Origin: Olsenella sp. oral taxon 807
GTDB lineage: Bacteria > Actinomycetota > Coriobacteriia > Coriobacteriales > Atopobiaceae
Reading direction: 5' to 3'
Length of the DNA: 64,000 bases
NCBI RefSeq assembly: GCF_001189515.2
Contig: NZ_CP012069.2
Span: 1,426,001-1,490,000, forward strand
Below are positions 17,156 through 25,702 of this stretch, one piece after another. Every line of letters begins with the position of its first letter. Positions within the stretch are counted from its first letter, which is position 1. Under the pieces are notes generated by a model that searched no databases, had not been told where the DNA came from, and saw nothing but the letters and a program-made list of their open reading frames with translations. The position numbers were made by a program, and so were the translations under genes.

Positions 17156-18279
17156 CAGCTCTGATCGCTGGAATGAGATGGCAGAACAGTGTCGACATCA
17201 TATGGCGTGCTGTCAACGGGCTCGCCCACCCTCTCGTCACCGAGCTCGAGGCCGCAGGCGATGCGCACCTTGTGGTCGATCTCCTCGCTCAGGTCGGGAT
17301 TGGTGGCCAAAAACTCCTTGGCGGCCTCGCGTCCCTGTCCGAGGCGCTCCTCACCATAGGTGAACCAAGAGCCAGCCTTGTTTACGATGTCGTAGTCGAC
17401 CGCCATGTCGAGGATGGAGCCTTCCTTAGAGACACCCGAGCCGTACATGATGTCGAACTCAGCCTGCTTAAAGGGTGGCGCGACCTTGTTCTTGACGACC
17501 TTGACGCGCACGCGGTTGCCGATGTTCTCGCCGTTTCGCTTGATGGCGTCGATACGCCTGATATCCATGCGCACGGACGAGAAGAACTTGAGCGCACGCC
17601 CTCCGGGAGTCGTCTCGGGATTTCCGAACATGATCCCGATCTTCTCGCGAAGCTGGTTGATGAAGATGCAGGTAGTGTTGGACTTTGAGAGCGAGCCTGC
17701 GAGCTTGCGCAGCGCCTGGCTCATGAGGCGGGCCTGGAGGCCGACGGTCGTGTCCCCTATCTCGCCCTCGATCTCCGCCTTGGGGACGAGGGCAGCCACC
17801 GAGTCGATGACCACGACGTCGATGGACCCTGAGCGAACCAGCATGTCACAGATCTCAAGCGCCTGTTCGCCAGTATCAGGCTGAGAGATGAGGACCTCGT
17901 CGATATCTACGCCTATGCGTGCCGCATAGCTCGGGTCAAGGGCGTGCTCGGCGTCGATGAAGGCAACCATGCCACCCATGGCCTGCGCCTCGGCCAGTAT
18001 CTCGAGCGAGAGCGTAGTCTTGCCCGAGGACTCGGGTCCATAGATCTCGACGATGCGACCTCGCGGGACCCCCCCGATGCCAAGAGCAGCATCAAGCGCG
18101 ATGGAGCCCGTAGGTATGGCCTCGACCTCGAGGCTCGTACCCTCATCGCCAAAGCGCATGATGGCACCTGTGCCGAACCTCTTGTTGATCTCCGCCGTGG
18201 TGGCCTCGATCATCTTGTCACGCTCTTTTCCGAATGTCTTCTCGTGGACCTCACGTGTCGTGCCCTTGCTCTTTGCCAT
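17155..18279 (-). CDS. recA: Recombinase A
   Basis: 374 residues. Walker A GPESSGKT at 81-88, followed by [10 protein letters not shown], Walker [16 protein letters not shown] and loop 2 ([17 protein letters not shown]). It forms filaments on single-stranded DNA, drives strand exchange and triggers LexA cleavage. The ATG at 18279 has AAGGAGA upstream; the ATG at 18345 would start within the promoter. A SigA-type promoter with a perfect SOS box lies at 18310-18338, so LexA from this window should control it. Confidence 0.97.
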   Translation of the reverse strand: MAKSKGTTREVHEKTFGKERDKMIEATTAEINKRFGTGAIMRFGDEGTSLEVEAIPTGSIALDAALGIGGVPRGRIVEIYGPESSGKTTLSLEILAEAQAMGGMVAFIDAEHALDPSYAARIGVDIDEVLISQPDTGEQALEICDMLVRSGSIDVVVIDSVAALVPKAEIEGEIGDTTVGLQARLMSQALRKLAGSLSKSNTTCIFINQLREKIGIMFGNPETTPGGRALKFFSSVRMDIRRIDAIKRNGENIGNRVRVKVVKNKVAPPFKQAEFDIMYGSGVSKEGSILDMAVDYDIVNKAGSWFTYGEERLGQGREAAKEFLATNPDLSEEIDHKVRIACGLELGDERVGEPVDSTPYDVDTVLPSHSSDQS

Positions 18280-18309
18280 AGTCTCTCCTTGTCCTGACGT
18301 AGCTATGGG

Positions 18310-18338
18310 ACTATAGACGAACAAAAGTTCTAAGTCAA
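18310..18338 (-). promoter_or_regulatory. recA promoter with LexA operator in the spacer
   Basis: On the minus strand: -35 TTGACT (18338-18333), a 17-base spacer, and -10 TATAGT (18315-18310). The spacer contains GAACTTTTGTTC (18330-18319), a perfect match to the Gram-positive/actinobacterial SOS box GAACnnnnGTTC. LexA bound here would block RNA polymerase directly. Confidence 0.88.
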
Positions 18339-18502
18339 GCGCCATGGGAAAAGGATAGGTAAACGGGCATGCAAGACCCTACCCTTGAGCCTGCGGCTGG
18401 CTTGCGCTCTCGTCACATTTCCTCAGCTTTGGCCCTGTGAGCAGGCAGGATGATAGCCCTCTTACGCGCCATGTGCGTGAGACGAGAGCAACATGGCTCG
18501 CG

Positions 18503-19030
18503 TTAAAGCCCAAGTTCTCCACACATGAGATCAAGTGCGACAGCGACGGCCTTGTCGCGCACCTCCTGCCGGTCACCCGAGAAGAGCCTGTGCACGCTCC
18601 GCGTGCCCCGTGGCCCGCAAAGACCAAACCAGACGGTACCCACGGGCTTTCCCGGCTCCGCACCTTTGGGACCCGCGATACCCGTGACAGAGACCGCGAC
18701 ATCGCATCCAAGGACGCTGGTCGCGCCCCGTGCCATCTGGCGCGCGCACTGTGCGCAGACGGCACCTTGGGCCGGATCGTCCAAAATGGCCTGGTCGACA
18801 CCGAGCACGGCATGCTTCACGTCAAGTGCGTACGAGACGACACCGCCCCTGACGACCGCCGACGAACCGGGAATTCGCGTAAGCGCGGCCGACACCAACC
18901 CACCCGTGCAGGACTCGGCACAACCCAGCGTAAGTCCCCTCTCGCGCGCAAGCTCGATCGTGCGCGCCGCCGCCCTCTCCAGCGCCTCCATGCTAGGCGC
19001 GGCCATATTATCCTGAGAGCACCCGTGCAT
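18503..19030 (-). CDS. CinA-family nicotinamide-nucleotide amidase
   Basis: 175 residues corresponding to the C-terminal (PncC) domain of CinA without the N-terminal MoeA-like part. Signature segments are LGCAESCTGGLVSAALTRIPG, GGVVSYALDVKH and VAVSVTGIAGPKG. PncC deamidates NMN to NaMN in NAD recycling; in some Gram-positive bacteria cinA is co-expressed with recA in competence. It lies between pgsA and recA, the usual order, and its start overlaps the pgsA stop by one base (TGATG). Confidence 0.88.
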   Translation of the reverse strand: MHGCSQDNMAAPSMEALERAAARTIELARERGLTLGCAESCTGGLVSAALTRIPGSSAVVRGGVVSYALDVKHAVLGVDQAILDDPAQGAVCAQCARQMARGATSVLGCDVAVSVTGIAGPKGAEPGKPVGTVWFGLCGPRGTRSVHRLFSGDRQEVRDKAVAVALDLMCGELGL

Positions 19031-19623
19031 CAGCTACCCCTCTCAATCACGTGCCAGGACCTCATGAAGTAGTCTGCGCCCGACCATACGGTGAGCAGCA
19101 TGGCCACGCCAAGTAATACCTGAAAGAGCAGCCCGAGCATATCGGCAGGGTCACCCTCTGGAAGCGCGCAGCACATCAGAAGGCCCGAGATGGACACCAT
19201 GGTCATAGCCGTCTTCCACTTTCCGAGCGGGCTGGCGGCTATGACCTCCCCGTCGGCAGCCACGACCATGCGCAGGCCCGACACAAGAAACTCGCGTGCC
19301 ACGACGATGAGCAGCACCCACGGGCTCACCACACCAATCTCGAGCAGGTAGCAGAGGGACACGACGACCACGAGCTTGTCTGCGATAGGGTCGAGGAACT
19401 GGCCGAAGACCGTCTCCTCTCCCCTGATTCGTGCCAGGTGACCATCGAGCTTGTCGGTAAGGGCAAGCAAGACGTAGAAGAGCGCAACCGCAAGCGAGCC
19501 GAGGCTCAGCCCCTGATTGGGCGGGCTCGCCGCGAACTCGGCCGCGAGCAGCCAGAGCGGTACGAGCGCCACGCGAATACAGGTCACGATGTTGGCAGGG
19601 GTCCAGATGCCCTTCGCTGACAT
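19030..19623 (-). CDS. pgsA: CDP-diacylglycerol-glycerol-3-phosphate 3-phosphatidyltransferase
   Basis: 197 residues, several membrane helices. The CDP-alcohol phosphatidyltransferase motif is intact: DGHLARIRGEETVFGQFLDP then IADK. It makes phosphatidylglycerol phosphate, the first step to phosphatidylglycerol and cardiolipin. It lies 11 bases after rimO and is coupled to cinA, the conserved rimO-pgsA-cinA-recA order. PgsA rather than another family member is inferred from this order. Confidence 0.9.
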   Translation of the reverse strand: MSAKGIWTPANIVTCIRVALVPLWLLAAEFAASPPNQGLSLGSLAVALFYVLLALTDKLDGHLARIRGEETVFGQFLDPIADKLVVVVSLCYLLEIGVVSPWVLLIVVAREFLVSGLRMVVAADGEVIAASPLGKWKTAMTMVSISGLLMCCALPEGDPADMLGLLFQVLLGVAMLLTVWSGADYFMRSWHVIERGS

Positions 19624-19634
19624 ACCGCTCGCCT

Positions 19635-21023
19635 CTAGCCCTCAAGGATCTCGCCGTCGAGCTCGTAGCAAAACGAACCCACGAGACGCACGCGCACGAC
19701 ATCACCGACGCTCGCCTCACCTGAGGCGATATGGACCGCCCCGTCACAATCGGGTGCCTGAAACCATGCATGACCTATGAGCTCGCCGTCGGGTGTTCCC
19801 CCCTCGACGCCATCGATGATGACGTCAACGACTTCGCCCACATGGGAGGCGGTAGCGGCAAAGCCGAGCTCCTCTGCCACATCATGCAGCCTCTGCTCGC
19901 GCTCGAGCCTGTCCTCGTCGCACAGCTGGCCGGGCATCGTGGCCGCTCTGGTTCCCTCCTCGCGCGAATAGCCGAACACGGACATGTAGTCGAACGCTTC
20001 CTCCCGCATGAAGTCGACAAGCTCCTCGAACTCCTGCTCGGTCTCGCCGGGGAAGCCCACGAGCCCCGTCGTCCTAAGAACCATCCCGTCGATCTCGGAC
20101 CTGAGACGGGAGAAGAGCTGCCTCAGCTCCCGCGCGGACCCACTCCTGCCCATACGCTTGAGTATGCGCTCGTTGCAGTGCTGTATGGGGATGTCAATGT
20201 AGGGCAGCACCTCCGGGACATCCCGTATGGCCGCGATGAGCTCGTCGGTCATGCCCTCAGGCTGCAGGTACAACACACGCACCCAGCCGCCAAAGGGGCG
20301 CATGACCCTCGCGACCTCTCGCAAAAGCCATGCCAGACTGAGCGCCTGCGGAAGGTCAGTCCCCCAGATGCCGGTGTCCTGCCCGATGAGGATGACCTCA
20401 CGGACGCCCCCCTCCATGAGGGCGCGAACCTCGGCGAGGATCTCGTCGGGCGGACGCGAGGCATAGCTGCCGCGAATGAGGGGGATGGCACAGAAGCTGC
20501 AGAACCTGTCGCAGCCCTCTGATATCTTGACGTAGGCACTCGTACCCTCGATCGTCCTCAGAAACGACCTGTCGGCTATGCATACGCCATAGGGACCCGT
20601 TCGCTCGCGCTCGATACCCAAGACACTTGAGACGACCGCAACGATACCGTCCTCCTCGTCGGCGCGAACGAAGGCAGAGATCTCTGGCAGATCAGGAACA
20701 AGCTGGCTCCCATAGCGAGAGGGAACGCAGCCGCACATGATGATCGGACGTCTTGTACTGCCCGCCTTGACGTCATCAGCGAGCTCTAGGGTCGTCTCGA
20801 TCGATTCTGTCGTAGCCGAGCTGAGAAACGAGCAGGTGTTGATCAGGACAACATCAGCATCATCGACGTCATGGACCTCCGAGAAGCCCGCCCTGAGCAG
20901 CAGCACCCGCATGCGATCCGTGTCTACCTCGTTCTTTGCGCAGCCGAGCGTCACAAAAAGGCAGCGGGCCACAGGGCGCAGGGCAACGCTATCTGTAGTT
21001 GACGAATTGGAGCGGCTGACCAT
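19635..21023 (-). CDS. rimO: Ribosomal protein S12 methylthiotransferase RimO
   Basis: 462 residues. N-terminal methylthiotransferase domain (RCLFVTLGCAKNEVDTDRM), radical-SAM cysteines in SEGCDRFCSFCAIPLIRG, and a C-terminal TRAM domain. It adds a methylthio group to the conserved Asp of S12. The 'GCAKN' and 'SEGCD' forms separate RimO from MiaB and MtaB. Start ATG 21023 with AAGG is preferred over GTG 21029; either start lies inside the yajQ end, a 35-base overlap. Confidence 0.92.
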   Translation of the reverse strand: MVSRSNSSTTDSVALRPVARCLFVTLGCAKNEVDTDRMRVLLLRAGFSEVHDVDDADVVLINTCSFLSSATTESIETTLELADDVKAGSTRRPIIMCGCVPSRYGSQLVPDLPEISAFVRADEEDGIVAVVSSVLGIERERTGPYGVCIADRSFLRTIEGTSAYVKISEGCDRFCSFCAIPLIRGSYASRPPDEILAEVRALMEGGVREVILIGQDTGIWGTDLPQALSLAWLLREVARVMRPFGGWVRVLYLQPEGMTDELIAAIRDVPEVLPYIDIPIQHCNERILKRMGRSGSARELRQLFSRLRSEIDGMVLRTTGLVGFPGETEQEFEELVDFMREEAFDYMSVFGYSREEGTRAATMPGQLCDEDRLEREQRLHDVAEELGFAATASHVGEVVDVIIDGVEGGTPDGELIGHAWFQAPDCDGAVHIASGEASVGDVVRVRLVGSFCYELDGEILEG

Positions 21024-21486
21024 AGTCACCTTCCCTCACTGCGGCGATGACCTGTTGCAGCACGTCACGCGAGGGAGAGCTCACGCGCAGCTTGTCGCCC
21101 TCCACGGAAGGTCTACACTTGAGCTTGAGATCACGGATATCCTTCGCGATCCTCTTTGCGATGTCCGTATCGATGCCCTGAACCAAGACCGCGCGTTGAC
21201 GGACCGACGCTCCCGCCGCAGGCTCCACCTTTCCCCACCTGAGGGCAGCGAGGTCGATCTGCCGTTTGGCAAGCTTGCTCGTAAGGACGTCACGCACCTG
21301 TCCGCAGACAAACTCAGATGGCGCACTCACGGTGAGCGTCTCGTCCTTCTTCGAAAACTCGATGGTCGCGCCCGTCTGCTTGAGGTCGTAGCGCTGCGTG
21401 AGCTCGCGGACTGCCTGCTGGTGGGCGTTGCTGACCTCCTGCACATCGACGTTCGAGACGATGTCGAAGCTTGATTCCTTTGCCAT
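20989..21486 (-). CDS. yajQ: YajQ-family nucleotide-binding protein
   Basis: 165 residues, a normal length. It begins MAKESSFDIVSNVDVQEVSN and has the repeated alpha/beta fold of YajQ with QRYDLKQTGATIEF. Members bind cyclic di-GMP or nucleic acids in some bacteria; the role here is unknown. It overlaps rimO, which suggests coupled translation, and follows the RodZ-like gene by 32 bases. Placement of yajQ inside the ftsK-rimO-recA block is a lineage feature rather than the general order. Confidence 0.88.
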   Translation of the reverse strand: MAKESSFDIVSNVDVQEVSNAHQQAVRELTQRYDLKQTGATIEFSKKDETLTVSAPSEFVCGQVRDVLTSKLAKRQIDLAALRWGKVEPAAGASVRQRAVLVQGIDTDIAKRIAKDIRDLKLKCRPSVEGDKLRVSSPSRDVLQQVIAAVREGDYGQPLQFVNYR

Positions 21487-21518
21487 GCCGCACTCCTTGT
21501 CGCGCGTGATGAATATTC

Positions 21519-23129
21519 CTACCTCGAGCCCTTCGATGACGTCGTGCCGCCCTTGGTGCGAGAGCCTGACGTGCTGCTGGAGCTCGAGCTGTCGCCAGAG
21601 TCTGACTTCGACGTCCCACTGGAGCTCGAGCTGTCGCCAGAGCCTGACTTCGACGTCTTGCCAGAGTCCGACTTCGACGACTTGCCAGAGTCCGTTTTGG
21701 AGCCCGAGCTGCCTGATGACCCGCTCTTCGAGCTAGAGTCAGAGGAGGCATCAGAGTCCTCGTCGTCCTCGCTTGAGGATACCTTTGTGCCCTTGATCGT
21801 AATTGATCCAATGCCCGACGTCTTCGAGTCGAAGCTCTGCGTCTTTCCGTTCTTTGCCACAGTCACGGCAGAAATGTTGTTGACCGAGATGGATATGGCC
21901 TCCGTTACGGTATACGACTGCTTCCAAGGCCCTGTGATCTGCTCTGCGACCTCACTAATGCCGTCGCACTTGATCTCGACCCAAGAGATCTCCCCCTTGG
22001 CTACCGAGACGCTCACCACGGTCTTCTCGTCCTCGCCATCCTTGTTGCCTGACGAGTCAGTGTCGCTTGGGGCGTCAGACGAGTTATCCGATTCACCGTT
22101 ACCCTCACCGGTCGAGTTACCCGTGTCTCGCGCCGTCGTCGACCCAGCGGTCGTTTGCATCGTATTCGTAGCGACCGTCCTCGTGTCAGTGTTGTTGTTA
22201 CGCACGCAGGATCCGATGGACATGATGATGATGGCCGTCAGCACTATGGTCACGAATACCACGAAGAGGACGATGTTCCTCGTGTCACCCCCAAAGACGC
22301 TCACGACGCCGCCGCTTCGGTCCCGCCCGCGCGCTCGCGAGCTCTGCGTCCGTGCGGTCGATCGGCGACGCCTGACGTTTGGCCTGTCGACCTTGGCGAT
22401 GTTTCGAGAGGATCTGCGCCCCGTCGTCGTCGAGGCTGCCTCGTATGGATTGGCCGATCCATAGCGTAGGTCATCCGTGAAGTCGTCGGAAGTGACATCC
22501 CTCCTGGTGATGCGTTCGCGATCGGGAGGCAGCTGGGACCCACGCCCGCGCCGGGCCCTCTCACCACGCGTCTGCCTCGTCCTCGTGCGAACGTAGCGGG
22601 AGTTTGGCCTGTCTTGCGCCTCAGCAGCGATGTCACGCGAGGTGTAGCGGCGACCCTCGAGGTCGGTCGGCCGGCTGCGCGCGTCATCCCCCTCAGCAGC
22701 CAAGCCGCTCTGACCCTTGGGGCGCACCCGAGATGTCGTGGCGAAGCTGTCGAGGTCACCCGCATAGCCGCCAGAGGCCGGAAGGAGCCCTCTTGTACCT
22801 TGGTAGGTCTTGCGGTTGAGCGCGCCCCTCCTCAGAGATTCGCTCTCGTCCCAGTCCATGGTCCGCTCTCGTCCACCCATGTCCTCCCAGTCGGAGAGAT
22901 CAGAACTGAACTGGCGTGTGATGACGCGTGGGTTGAGGCTGAGGTAGCGTGCGTAGGACGCGAGCATGCCTTGGGCATAGCCACTCTTGGGCATGCTTGC
23001 GAAGTCACCCTCCTCGAAGGCGATGAGGACCTGTTCCTTGAGCCGGAGCACTGAGGAAGCCTGCTTAATGGAGAGGCCGAGCTTCCTGCGCCTCTCGACG
23101 AGCATCTCGCTGAAACGCGGACGTGCCAT
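21519..23129 (-). CDS. RodZ-like membrane protein with serine-rich tail
   Basis: 536 residues. Residues 5-75 form the RodZ-type helix-turn-helix (MLVERRRKLGLSIKQASSVL). A long basic linker (about 90-280, rich in Arg, with GRRSSRN repeats) leads to one membrane helix at about 285-307. An outer domain at about 375-450 resembles DUF4115, the RodZ C-terminal domain. The last ~85 residues are an almost pure Ser/Gly/Lys/Thr/Asp repeat (KSDSGDSSSSS). RodZ helps place the MreB/FtsZ cell-shape machinery. It follows ftsK by 5 bases, the conserved position for rodZ. Confidence 0.85.
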   Translation of the reverse strand: MARPRFSEMLVERRRKLGLSIKQASSVLRLKEQVLIAFEEGDFASMPKSGYAQGMLASYARYLSLNPRVITRQFSSDLSDWEDMGGRERTMDWDESESLRRGALNRKTYQGTRGLLPASGGYAGDLDSFATTSRVRPKGQSGLAAEGDDARSRPTDLEGRRYTSRDIAAEAQDRPNSRYVRTRTRQTRGERARRGRGSQLPPDRERITRRDVTSDDFTDDLRYGSANPYEAASTTTGRRSSRNIAKVDRPNVRRRRSTARTQSSRARGRDRSGGVVSVFGGDTRNIVLFVVFVTIVLTAIIIMSIGSCVRNNNTDTRTVATNTMQTTAGSTTARDTGNSTGEGNGESDNSSDAPSDTDSSGNKDGEDEKTVVSVSVAKGEISWVEIKCDGISEVAEQITGPWKQSYTVTEAISISVNNISAVTVAKNGKTQSFDSKTSGIGSITIKGTKVSSSEDDEDSDASSDSSSKSGSSGSSGSKTDSGKSSKSDSGKTSKSGSGDSSSSSGTSKSDSGDSSSSSSTSGSRTKGGTTSSKGSR

Positions 23130-23134
23130 TGCCT

Positions 23135-25696
23135 CTACACCCCCCTATATGCTTCCTCTTGGCTTCTCAGCTCCTCGAGCCCCTCTGTGTCAAGAAGGAC
23201 CTCCCGTGGCCTTGACCCGTCGGGCGGTCCAACGACACCTTTGGTCTCAAGCATGTCCATGATTCTACCAGCACGCGCGTAGCCGACCTTGAGTCTTCTC
23301 TGAAGTCCCGAGGTCGAGCCGAGCTGGGAGTCGACCACGATCTGGGCAGCCTCCCAGATGAGAGGGTCATACGGATCATCGGGATCCGCCCCCGCACCCC
23401 CCTGAGCACCGGGCTGTCCAGGCACAACCTGCGAGAGTATCTCCTCATGGTAATCGGGCTCCGCCTGACTCCTGATGAACTCGACAACACTGTTGATCTC
23501 ATTGTCCGAGGTGTAGCAGCCAAGAACGCGCCTCGGGGTGAGCCCTCTGTCCTTGAAGAGCATGTCGCCGTTTCCGAGCAGTCGCTCGGCGCCGGTCTCA
23601 TCGAGGATGACACGCGAATCGATGCCCGAGGAAACCTTGAGGGCCACGCGGCTGTCGATGTTCGACTTGATGAGACCGGTCACGACGTTCGCGGAGGGAC
23701 GCTGCGTGGCTATGACAAGGTGGATACCCGCAGCACGAGCGAGCTGCGCGATGCGGACGATGGACGCCTCGACGTCCTTGCCGGCGACCATCATGAGGTC
23801 CGAGAGCTCATCGATGATCACGACGAGAAGGGGCATGGGCTGAGGCGGGTTGTCCATCTCGGCAAGTTTGCCTGAGCTGCACATACGGTTGTAGACCTTG
23901 ACATCACGAGCGCCCGCCTTCTGGAAGACCTTGAGGCGACGCTCCATCTCGGAGACGGCCCACGAGAGGGCGCTCGCAGCCTGTCTGGGCTCCGTCACGA
24001 CAGGTGCATAGAGATGCGGCAGGCCGTTATAGGCCGAGAACTCAACGCGCTTGGGATCGATCATGATGAGGCGCACCTGACTGGGTGTCGTGCGCATGAG
24101 CAGGGACATGATCATGGAGTTGATCATGACGGACTTGCCCGAGCCCGTGGTCCCCGCGACGAGCATGTGCGGCATCTTAGAGATGTCGGCGATGACGGGC
24201 TTGCCTGCGGAGTCGCGACCGATGGCCACCTCAAGAGAACCTCCGGTGGCGTAGGGCAGCACATCACCCAGATGAACGTTCTGACGGGTCTTGTTGGGTA
24301 TCTCGATACCCACAAACGATGTGCCGGGGATGGGTGCGAAGATACGGACCTTCTCGGCAGCGAGCGTGAGTGCGATGTCGTCCTCGAGGGTGCGGATCTT
24401 GTTCACACGCTCTCCCTCGCCCATCTCGACCCGAAACGTCGTGACGAGGGGACCCGAGATGTAGTCGACGACCTTACTCGTAAGGCCAAACTCCTCGAGC
24501 GTCCCCTGAAGGCGTGCCATGGTGTGATCAAGCTCGTCTTTGCTGCTCGCGCTCGAGGCGCTGTTGGGATTTGAGGAGAGCATCGAGAAGGGCGGCAACT
24601 CGAAGTCCTCGGCAGCGTCACCGGGACGGGCGGTCGGCATCGCGGCTGTCGCGGCACGTCTCGACTCTCTTTGGGCACTCCCGCCATCCTTGTGGATCGG
24701 GTCGCGACGCCTTGCCTTGCTTCGCTTGGAAGACCTGCCCCTGGCAGCCTCCTCGAGGAAGGATGGGATCGATCCCGCGCGCGCAGCCTCGACAGGTGCA
24801 TCTCTCACGCGCGTGGCATCCAGCGGTGGCGCCACGTCTGCCGGAGCAGGAGCCGTTTCGTCTCCATCGCGATGGCGCAGGCGCCCCAAGAGGCCCAATG
24901 GGCCGGACGCACGCTCCCGCAAGGGCTCACTCGCCTCTGCGGAATCGTCCTCCGCCTCCAAGTCGCGCCTCAGAACGGTCGTCTTCCTCGCCCCGAGGAA
25001 GGTCGTGGGCGCGGGATCTTCCTCCTTAACGGGTGTGGGCGTCCCCGTACCATAGGCCCCAACCTGATCCATGCGCCTCTCGTGCGCGACGCTACGCGCC
25101 TCTCTCACCCCACGAACTGTCTCTCTGACCCTACCCGCCAGCCTCAAGACGGAGAAGTCGCCCACCACCGCACCAACGATGATGACGCCCGCAAGGATGA
25201 TGTTACCGACAGCCCTGCCGACGCTCACGAGGAGCAGCCACGCGAGGGCACCGCCCACATAGCCGCCGTAGAGCTCGACCACGGGAGGGTTGACGACGGC
25301 TTCGGGATGAGACTCAAACAGCGGCATGTTGATGGAGAGCAGGCCGAGGATGGCCAGGATGATCATGCTCATGCCGACGATGGAGCGCTTGGAGATAGGT
25401 CCCCCCTCCTCAAAGAAGAAACCGAGCGCAAAGACGACGAGCGCCGTCGGGAAGAGGATCGCCGCCCGACCGAAGCAGAGCCTGAGGAGCCACGCCATCG
25501 TCCGTGTAACGATGGCACCCGAGGGCACCACAAGCGAAGCGACCATGGCGACGGCACACACGATGAGTGCGATGCCGACGATATAGCCCTTGATGGTCCC
25601 TCGAATGCTCCCTGCGGACTGTCGCGCCGTAGTGGAGCTTTTCTCGTCGCTCATTCTCCGTATTTGTGCCGCGTTTGATCTGCGTAGTGCAGTCAT
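23135..25696 (-). CDS. ftsK: DNA translocase FtsK/SpoIIIE
   Basis: 853 residues. Four or five N-terminal membrane helices (about 30-190), a variable charged linker (200-390), the motor with Walker A GTTGSGKS near residue 515 and Walker B LLVVIIDELSDL, and the DNA-reading gamma winged helix at the end (GSTSGLQRRLKVGYARAGRI). It pumps chromosomal DNA through the closing septum. The start lies 6 bases after the rnj stop, with the SD GGAGG inside the end of rnj. A shortened membrane region and linker compared with E. coli FtsK is normal for Gram-positive homologues. Confidence 0.95.
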   Translation of the reverse strand: MTALRRSNAAQIRRMSDEKSSTTARQSAGSIRGTIKGYIVGIALIVCAVAMVASLVVPSGAIVTRTMAWLLRLCFGRAAILFPTALVVFALGFFFEEGGPISKRSIVGMSMIILAILGLLSINMPLFESHPEAVVNPPVVELYGGYVGGALAWLLLVSVGRAVGNIILAGVIIVGAVVGDFSVLRLAGRVRETVRGVREARSVAHERRMDQVGAYGTGTPTPVKEEDPAPTTFLGARKTTVLRRDLEAEDDSAEASEPLRERASGPLGLLGRLRHRDGDETAPAPADVAPPLDATRVRDAPVEAARAGSIPSFLEEAARGRSSKRSKARRRDPIHKDGGSAQRESRRAATAAMPTARPGDAAEDFELPPFSMLSSNPNSASSASSKDELDHTMARLQGTLEEFGLTSKVVDYISGPLVTTFRVEMGEGERVNKIRTLEDDIALTLAAEKVRIFAPIPGTSFVGIEIPNKTRQNVHLGDVLPYATGGSLEVAIGRDSAGKPVIADISKMPHMLVAGTTGSGKSVMINSMIMSLLMRTTPSQVRLIMIDPKRVEFSAYNGLPHLYAPVVTEPRQAASALSWAVSEMERRLKVFQKAGARDVKVYNRMCSSGKLAEMDNPPQPMPLLVVIIDELSDLMMVAGKDVEASIVRIAQLARAAGIHLVIATQRPSANVVTGLIKSNIDSRVALKVSSGIDSRVILDETGAERLLGNGDMLFKDRGLTPRRVLGCYTSDNEINSVVEFIRSQAEPDYHEEILSQVVPGQPGAQGGAGADPDDPYDPLIWEAAQIVVDSQLGSTSGLQRRLKVGYARAGRIMDMLETKGVVGPPDGSRPREVLLDTEGLEELRSQEEAYRGV

Positions 25697-25702
25697 GTGC
25701 CA

